A DNA stretch of 64,000 bases from CAYLGY01 sp964383325 (GTDB lineage Bacteria > Pseudomonadota > Alphaproteobacteria > Rhizobiales > Rhizobiaceae): assembly GCA_964383325.1 (NCBI GenBank), contig CAYLGY010000001.1, positions 53,495 through 117,494 of the forward strand, read 5' to 3'. Positions 59,273 through 64,000 of the stretch are shown in pieces. The notes beneath the pieces were generated by a model. That model did no database searches, was not told where the DNA came from, and saw nothing but the letters and a program-made list of their open reading frames with translations. Both the position numbers and the translations under genes were made by a program. How positions within the stretch are numbered: the first letter of the stretch is position 1; the number at the start of each line of letters is the position of its first letter.

Positions 59273-59878
59273 ATGAAATTGTACTACATGCCGGGCGCCT
59301 GTTCGCTCGCGCCACATATCGTTGCCAATGAGGCCGGGATCGAGGTCGATCTCGTCCGGGTGGACGGCAAGACGAAGAAGACCGAAGACGACCAGGATTT
59401 TCTCGCGACCAATCCGCACGGCTATGTGCCGACGCTGGTGCTGAAGGACGGGCAGACGCTCACCGAGGCGCAGATCGTTGTCCAGTATCTGGCCGACCAG
59501 AAGCCCGAGACAGGGCTGATGCCGCCGGCCGGGGAAATGGAGCGCTACCGGGTCAAGCAATGGCTGGCCTTCATATCGTCGGAACTGCACAAGAATTTCA
59601 GTCCATTCTTCAAGCCGGGCACGCCGGAAGAAACGAAGAAGGCAAGCCGCGCGCACCTCGAAAGGCGCCTGAAACATGTCGACGAGCAGCTCGCGGGAAA
59701 ATCCTTCCTGACCGGCGAGAGATTCACCGCCGCGGACGCCTATCTGTGGACCATCCTTGGCTGGGCCCGATTCGCGGAGCTCGACCTTGCGCCCTACGGC
59801 AATATCCGGGAATTCATGTCGAGGGTCGCTTCGCGCCCGGCGGTCATCAGGAGTCTTCAGGCAGAAGGACTCGCCTGA
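59273..59878 (+). CDS. glutathione S-transferase (GstA-like)
   Basis: The 201-residue GST has a thioredoxin-like N-domain (MKLYYMPGACSLAPHIVANE, with the Cys and Ser of beta-class GST at SLAPH, YVPTLVLKDGQTLTEAQIVV) and an all-helical C-domain (FTAADAYLWTILGWARF). It conjugates or reduces with glutathione in the cytosol. It is a single-gene unit, divergent from marC. Confidence 0.92.
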   Translation: MKLYYMPGACSLAPHIVANEAGIEVDLVRVDGKTKKTEDDQDFLATNPHGYVPTLVLKDGQTLTEAQIVVQYLADQKPETGLMPPAGEMERYRVKQWLAFISSELHKNFSPFFKPGTPEETKKASRAHLERRLKHVDEQLAGKSFLTGERFTAADAYLWTILGWARFAELDLAPYGNIREFMSRVASRPAVIRSLQAEGLA

Positions 59879-59903
59879 TCCCGCGCGATATGCGAGGCTG
59901 TCT

Positions 59904-59933
59904 CATGGTGCGGTGCAGCTGCATCGCGCCATG
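59904..59933. terminator. 30-bp imperfect palindrome after GST gene
   Basis: CATGGTGCGGTGCAG pairs with CTGCATCGCGCCATG with two mismatched positions, 26 nt after the gst stop and before the converging tRNA-Gly. It is a likely bidirectional terminator, although no T-run follows. Confidence 0.5.
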
Positions 59934-60022
59934 ATCGGCTTCCCCGGTGGGGCAGAATCCCTCAACCCCCGAAACGACAAAAGCCGCGCTATCACGCGGC
60001 CTTGCGAATTCCTGGAAACTGG

Positions 60023-60094
60023 AGCGGGCGAAGGGATTCGAACCCTCGACCCCAACCTTGGCAAGGTTGTGCTCTACCCCTGAGCTACACCCGC
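60023..60094 (-). tRNA. tRNA-Gly (GCC)
   Basis: On the minus strand the cloverleaf has acceptor GCGGGTG/CGCCCGC, D-arm TAGCTCAGGGGTAGAGC, anticodon stem-loop CAACC-TTGCCAA-GGTTG with anticodon GCC, and T-arm GAGGGTTCGAATCCCTTC. An encoded CCA follows (60020-60022). It reads GGC/GGT. Confidence 0.95.
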
Positions 60095-60263
60095 TCACTG
60101 CCGTATCCGGCGAAACGGCGTCTGTATGGCGCAGTCGCCGTCCGAATGCAACAGGAATTAGCGTGCCGCGCAGGGAAATTCAAGCGGCGGCGCAGGACCG
60201 GTTGCAATTGGCGGCGGCGCGTCCTACCTCGCGGCATAGGCATCGGCAACAGGATCGGCCAGA

Positions 60264-60761
60264 ATGCATCTTTCGCCCGGACAATTGCTCGCTCGTCTCG
60301 AGGCGGACGGGTACGAGTTCAGCACCACGAATCACCCGCCGCTCTTCACGGTCGAGGATTCGCGGCGATTGCGCGGCGAGATTCCGGGCCGCCATACCAA
60401 GAATCTTTTCCTGAAGGACCGCAAGGAGCAGTACTTCCTGCTGACCGTCGGGGAAGACCGGGACGTCGATCTGAAGCGCGTTCATCAGAAGATCGGAGCC
60501 GCCGGACGGGTATCGTTCGGCAAGCCGGACCGCCTCATGGAATTGCTGGGGGTGATTCCGGGGGCCGTCACCGCCCTTGCCGTCGTCAATGACCGCGAGG
60601 GCAGGGTGCGGGCATTCCTCGACCGGGAGCTTCTGGAGCATGAATGGATCAACGCCCATCCGCTCACGAACGAGGCGACCACGACGATCCGGCGCGAGCA
60701 TCTGATCGCCTTCATGGAATCCACCGGGCACCCGCCCGGATTGATCGATCTGGCCGATTGA
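60264..60761 (+). CDS. YbaK/prolyl-tRNA-editing (PrdX/ProX-like) deacylase
   Basis: The 165-residue free-standing INS-like editing domain shows GEIPGRHTKNLFLKDRKEQY, GKPDRLMELLGVIPGAVTAL and HPLTNEATTTI. Such proteins hydrolyse mischarged Ala-tRNA-Pro or related tRNAs. The HTKNLFL and GxxPG elements fit PrdX/ProXp-ala more than YbaK proper. It precedes the thioredoxin gene, an arrangement that recurs in Rhizobiales. Confidence 0.9.
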   Translation: MHLSPGQLLARLEADGYEFSTTNHPPLFTVEDSRRLRGEIPGRHTKNLFLKDRKEQYFLLTVGEDRDVDLKRVHQKIGAAGRVSFGKPDRLMELLGVIPGAVTALAVVNDREGRVRAFLDRELLEHEWINAHPLTNEATTTIRREHLIAFMESTGHPPGLIDLAD

Positions 60762-60838
60762 GGGCAGCGGACAGCCATTCCCAACCCCGGAGAATGGTCC
60801 TAACCTGATCCGCGACAGCAGGATGGAAGAGACAGGCA

Positions 60839-61792
60839 ATGACCCAGGACAGCAATCCCTACGGCAATGGCGCCGGCAGCTACACGACGGAAATCAGCTT
60901 CGGCACGGATGCCGCCCGGGCTCCTGACGATCTGATCAAGGATACGACCACGGCCAACTTCACGCAGGACGTGATCCGCGCCTCGATGCAGCAGCCCGTC
61001 CTGGTGGATTTCTGGGCGCCCTGGTGCGGGCCGTGCAGGCAGCTGACGCCGGTTCTCGAAAAGGTGGTCCGCGAAGCCAGGGGTGCGGTGAAGCTGGTCA
61101 AGATGAACATTGACGAGCATCCCGCCATTGCGGGGCAGCTCGGCGTCCAATCGATTCCGGCGGTGTTTGCCTTCAGGAACGGCCAGCCGGTGGACGGCTT
61201 CATGGGCGCCCTTCCGGAAAGCAAGATCCGTGAATTCATCGCCCGGCTCGGCGCAGATGCGTCCGATCCCCTTGCCGCGGCGCTCGAATCAGCGCAGCAG
61301 GCGCTTGCCGAAGGCCGGCTGCAGGAGGCGGGCCAGACCTTCTCGGCCATTCTGCAGCAGGACCCGGAAAATATCGCCGCGCTGGCCGGCCTTGCGGAAA
61401 CGCTGTTCGAGATGGGCGAGAAGGAGGGCGCGCGCGAGGTGCTGGAAACCGTGCCCGAGACCAGCCGGGACGATCCGGCGCTGGCCACGATCCGGGCCCG
61501 CCTCGCCCTCGAGGAGCAGGTGGCCGGGCTTGGCGATCCGGCGGAACTCGGCCGACGGCTGGAATCGGACCCTGCCGATCATCAGGCGCGTTTCGACCTG
61601 GCGTTGATTCACAACGCCATGGGCGAGCGCGGGAAAGCGGCAGACGCGCTGCTGGAGATCGTGCGCCGTGATCGCGGCTGGAACGAGGATGGCGCGCGCA
61701 CGCAATTGCTGCAGTTCTTCGAGGCCTGGGGGCCGAAGGATCCGGCGACGCTGGCGGCCCGGCGCAAGCTGTCGTCGCTGCTGTTCTCCTGA
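60839..61792 (+). CDS. thioredoxin-TPR protein (CnoX/YbbN-like)
   Basis: The 317-residue protein has a 35-residue leader, a thioredoxin domain with active site WCGPC (Cys63 and Cys66) and a C-terminal TPR region (QALAEGRLQEAGQTFSAILQ, LAGLAETLFEMGEKEGAREV). It is the CnoX-type chaperedoxin architecture; the alphaproteobacterial form keeps both cysteines. It protects substrates for the chaperones. The Lon-N and Trm112 genes follow. Confidence 0.92.
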   Translation: MTQDSNPYGNGAGSYTTEISFGTDAARAPDDLIKDTTTANFTQDVIRASMQQPVLVDFWAPWCGPCRQLTPVLEKVVREARGAVKLVKMNIDEHPAIAGQLGVQSIPAVFAFRNGQPVDGFMGALPESKIREFIARLGADASDPLAAALESAQQALAEGRLQEAGQTFSAILQQDPENIAALAGLAETLFEMGEKEGAREVLETVPETSRDDPALATIRARLALEEQVAGLGDPAELGRRLESDPADHQARFDLALIHNAMGERGKAADALLEIVRRDRGWNEDGARTQLLQFFEAWGPKDPATLAARRKLSSLLFS

Positions 61793-61844
61793 TACGCCGG
61801 GAGGTAAAGGCGGGGGCGTTTCGTACCGGAAGCTGCGCAGAGAC

Positions 61845-62528
61845 ATGGCAGAGGACGCGATGCGGGCAGGAAATGTGAGCTATGCGAGACCTGCGGACAT
61901 GCCGCAGCGCATTGCCATCTTCGTCCTGCCCTCCGCTCTCCTGCTGCCGGGCGGGCGCATGCCGCTGAACATCTATGAGCCGCGCTACCTGGCGATGATC
62001 GACGATGCGCTGGCCGGCAACCGCATGATCGGAATGGTCCAGCCGCGGCTGGACGGCGCGGTGCGGGCCGATGGCGAGCCGGAACTCTGCGCGGTAGGTT
62101 GTTGCGGGCGCCTTGTTTCCTGGGCCGAGTCCGGCGATGGCCGCTACCTGGTCACGCTGCAGGGCATCTGCCGGTTCCGGATCGAGACGGAACTGGCCGT
62201 AGCGACGCCCTACAGGCAGTGCCGCATCACTTCCTTCGCCGGCGATCTGAACGAGGGCGAAGGCGAGGCCGAAGTGGACCGCGAGGCATTGCTGCGGGCC
62301 TTCCGCGCCTTTCTGGATGCCAATGACATGCAGGCGGACTGGGAGAGCATCCGCCGCGCCGGCAATGGCACGCTCGTCAATGCGCTCTCGATGATGTCTC
62401 CCTATGGCGCGGCGGAGAAGCAGGCCTTGCTGGAGGCGCCGGATCTGAAGACGCGCGCCGAAACCCTGATCGCCATCACGGAAATGGCGCTGGCCCGGGG
62501 AGGCGGCTTCGATCCGCCGCTGCAATGA
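61845..62528 (+). CDS. Lon N-terminal (LON substrate-binding) domain protein
   Basis: The 227-residue protein has the Lon PUA-like N-domain without protease: [55 protein letters not shown] and a helical C-terminus. I start it at the ATG at 61845 (MAEDAMRAG). The function is unknown. It overlaps the Trm112-like gene by ATGA. Confidence 0.9.
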   Translation: MAEDAMRAGNVSYARPADMPQRIAIFVLPSALLLPGGRMPLNIYEPRYLAMIDDALAGNRMIGMVQPRLDGAVRADGEPELCAVGCCGRLVSWAESGDGRYLVTLQGICRFRIETELAVATPYRQCRITSFAGDLNEGEGEAEVDREALLRAFRAFLDANDMQADWESIRRAGNGTLVNALSMMSPYGAAEKQALLEAPDLKTRAETLIAITEMALARGGGFDPPLQ

Positions 62529-62770
62529 TGGCAGGGACAGGAGCGGCATCCGGCAGGGACAGGAACGATCGCCCGCACGGGATGGACGTGCGCATGCTCG
62601 AGCTTCTGGTGTGCCCTCTGACGCGGGGTCCTCTGGTCTATGACGCGACGAGAAAGGAGCTGCGCTCCAGCCTCGCTGGCCTCGCCTATCCGGTGCGCGA
62701 CGGCATTCCGGTGCTGTTGCCGGCGGAAGCGCGGAGGATCGCGGAGGAACCGGAGGGCGATTCCATTTGA
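62525..62770 (+). CDS. Trm112-family zinc-ribbon-like protein
   Basis: The 81-residue frame ends in the Trm112/YcaR core [17 protein letters not shown] and [20 protein letters not shown]. Rhizobial members keep one Cys of the usual metal site, as here. The ATGA-overlap start at 62525 gives 81 residues; an internal ATG at 62582 gives 62, closer to the usual family length. I list the longer form because of the overlap. Role: probable methyltransferase activator. Confidence 0.85.
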   Translation: MMAGTGAASGRDRNDRPHGMDVRMLELLVCPLTRGPLVYDATRKELRSSLAGLAYPVRDGIPVLLPAEARRIAEEPEGDSI

Positions 62771-62988
62771 ACAGGAAAGGCTTGTCTTATGGCTTTCTAT
62801 GCCGATCAGGCGAGAATGAACCGCCACGAGAGGGGCTGCATCCCTTCCGTGGCGGCGAGGGAGGGATCGCATCGAGGCTGGCCGTTGGACGGGCCGAATT
62901 AGAGTTGGATCACCCTCGTCTTTTCCCGAAGGCCTGAACGGATACCCGGGCATTGAAGCCCGAATGACAAGCAGAGGCTCGGCAAAAG
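62771..62988 (+). ncRNA. IS110 5' non-coding leader, possible bridge RNA
   Basis: This 218-bp stretch between the Trm112 gene and the IS110 recombinase is structured. It has CCGCCACG/CGTGGCGG arms (62821-62828, 62848-62855) extended by GAGGGG/CCCTTC, then GGCCG...CGGGCC and CGGGC-ATTGAA-GCCCG (62947-62962) just before the gene. IS110-family elements carry a bridge RNA in the non-coding end next to the recombinase gene; this is the expected position. The exact RNA ends and the left IS boundary cannot be set by eye. Confidence 0.45.
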
Positions 62989-63933
62989 ATGACAAATATT
63001 ACCATCGGCATCGATATCTCGAAAGCCACGCTCGACGTTTGCCGCGTGCCCGGCGGCGATACCCGGCAGTTCACCAACGACAAGCCCGGCCTGACGGCAC
63101 TTATGCGCTGGATGTCGGCACAGGATGTTGTGCCTGTCCGGATCGTCTTCGAGGCGACCGGGGCCTATCATCGTCTCCTCGAACAACGACTTGCGGATGC
63201 ACACCTGCCTGTCGTCAAGGTCAATCCTCGACAGGCCCGACGGTTTGCACAAGCCATCGGACGCCTGGCCAAGACCGATCGACTCGATGCCGCTTTGCTG
63301 GCCCGCATGGGCGAGTGCCTCGCGCTTGAACCGCGACCTGTCCACAGCGTTGCCTTAAGCGATCTCAAGGAGTTGCTGGTCTGTCGACAGGCTCTTGTCA
63401 AAGACAGGACGGCGGCCAGGAATAGGGTCAAGACCCTGACGCTTGCTCTACCAAAGCGCCAGAACACCGAGCGTTTGAAGCAGATTGATCGCCAACTCGC
63501 GGCCATCGACGACGAGATCGAGGCGCGCATCGCCGCAGAGCCCGATCTGGCGGCGCGGCACGCGATCCTTCTCTCAATCCCCGGCGTCGCAGAGATCACG
63601 GCCGCGACCCTCGTCATCGAGATGCCGGAGCTTGGCACCCTCGACCAGAGCGAGGCTGCGAGCCTTTCCGGACTGGCACCGCAAACACGCCAGTCCGGCC
63701 AGTGGACGGGACGAGCCTTCGTTCACGGTGGCAGGGCGCAGATACGCCAAGCTCTCTATATGCCAGCGCTGGTAGCGACCCGCTTCAATCCCGATCTCAA
63801 AGCCAAATACGACCAACTCGTCGCGGCCGGAAAGCCGAAGAAAGTTGCTATCACCGCCGTCATGCGAAAGCTCATCGTCCTCGCCAACGCACTTCTTCAC
63901 GCACGCAGAAAATGGACGCCAAAATCCACTTGA
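62989..63933 (+). mobile_element. IS110-family transposase (DEDD recombinase)
   Basis: The 314-residue transposase has the N-terminal RuvC-like domain (IGIDISKATLDVCRV with the first Asp, FEATGAYHRLLEQRLADAHL, LAKTDRLDAALLARM with later acidic residues), a coiled middle, and the C-terminal Tnp20 domain (LSIPGVAEITAATLVIEMPE, SLSGLAPQTRQSGQWTGRAF). It appears intact, with no frameshift. Non-coding ends lie at 62771-62988 and after 63933. It borders the Trm112 gene and is the only mobile element recognised. Confidence 0.93.
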
Positions 63934-64000
63934 TCAAAACGGATACTCTAATGGAAATTCCGGCCTTTCGGCATGACCTTGTGGGTGCCTGGCGACGCGC
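63934..64000. mobile_element. right non-coding end of IS110 element (partial)
   Basis: The 67 bp after the transposase stop should contain the right end of the element. IS110 elements have no clear inverted repeats or target duplication, so the boundary is not visible. The window ends here. Confidence 0.4.

Overview
The window is GC-rich chromosomal DNA from an alphaproteobacterium, most likely Hyphomicrobiales (Rhizobiales). The evidence is a RirA-type iron regulator with its three cluster cysteines, a divergent iron transporter with an IRO-box, a RpoH sigma-32 next to an RluA-type pseudouridine synthase and a DUF6476-type protein, DUF1236 and DUF2293 proteins, and a YbaK / TPR-thioredoxin / Lon-N / Trm112 block. 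The genus cannot be fixed from this sequence.

Layout. (1) 1-16,172 is a catabolic and uptake island. A minus-strand operon (7,458 to <1) encodes an MFE2-type SDR, a MaoC-type hydratase, an acyl-CoA ligase, a metal-dependent amidohydrolase and a PotABD-type ABC importer whose last gene runs off the window. A TetR regulator (8,964-9,677) lies between an aminotransferase and a plus-strand run: Cys-less thiolase, DUF35, ArgE-like M20, RraA-like, then MFS and HipO-like M20. A 27-bp element with 24 identical positions precedes both the SDR and the thiolase gene, so the TetR protein probably controls both arms. (2) 16,273-23,112: a Na/Pi-cotransporter-like gene, then the most notable locus, a RiPP-type cluster of SARP-like regulator, multi-core precursor (six 17-residue repeats built on WDVSRFVAMPASA), YcaO and TfuA. 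A 100-N scaffold gap sits at the distal end of the repeat array. (3) 23,212-32,309 is mostly housekeeping: Fe3+ ABC binding protein, rirA, holA, DUF2293, SDR, TlpA-like, transglutaminase-like, DUF1236, rpoH, RluA-type synthase, DUF6476 and tRNA-Glu. (4) 32,482-49,959 is a second, larger catabolic region. An IclR-led operon of DUF917, HyuA, a small dimeric-barrel protein, LLM flavin oxidoreductase, a three-subunit molybdenum hydroxylase and LivHMGFK ends at a strong terminator. A second molybdenum hydroxylase set plus CoxG follows. (5) 50,400-58,317 is a polyol-type locus: DeoR regulator with TRAP transporter, divergent from GlpA-like, GlpB-like and GlpK-like genes. (6) 58,414-62,770 holds MarC, GST, tRNA-Gly, YbaK, TPR-thioredoxin, Lon-N and Trm112. 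(7) From about 62,771 to the end is an IS110-family element with a structured 5' non-coding leader.

How it fits together. The first island looks like CoA-dependent side-chain degradation: ligase, R-specific hydratase, MFE2-type dehydrogenase, and a thiolase-like/DUF35 pair of the kind that acts as a retro-aldolase in steroid catabolism, with amide or imine hydrolases nearby. The second region looks like uptake and oxidative opening of an N-heterocycle: two molybdenum hydroxylases, a flavin monooxygenase-like enzyme and hydantoinase-family proteins. The polyol locus takes up its substrate by TRAP, phosphorylates it and oxidises it with a flavin/[2Fe-2S] system. These substrate assignments are inferences. 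The YcaO-TfuA cluster is the best candidate for an undescribed system.
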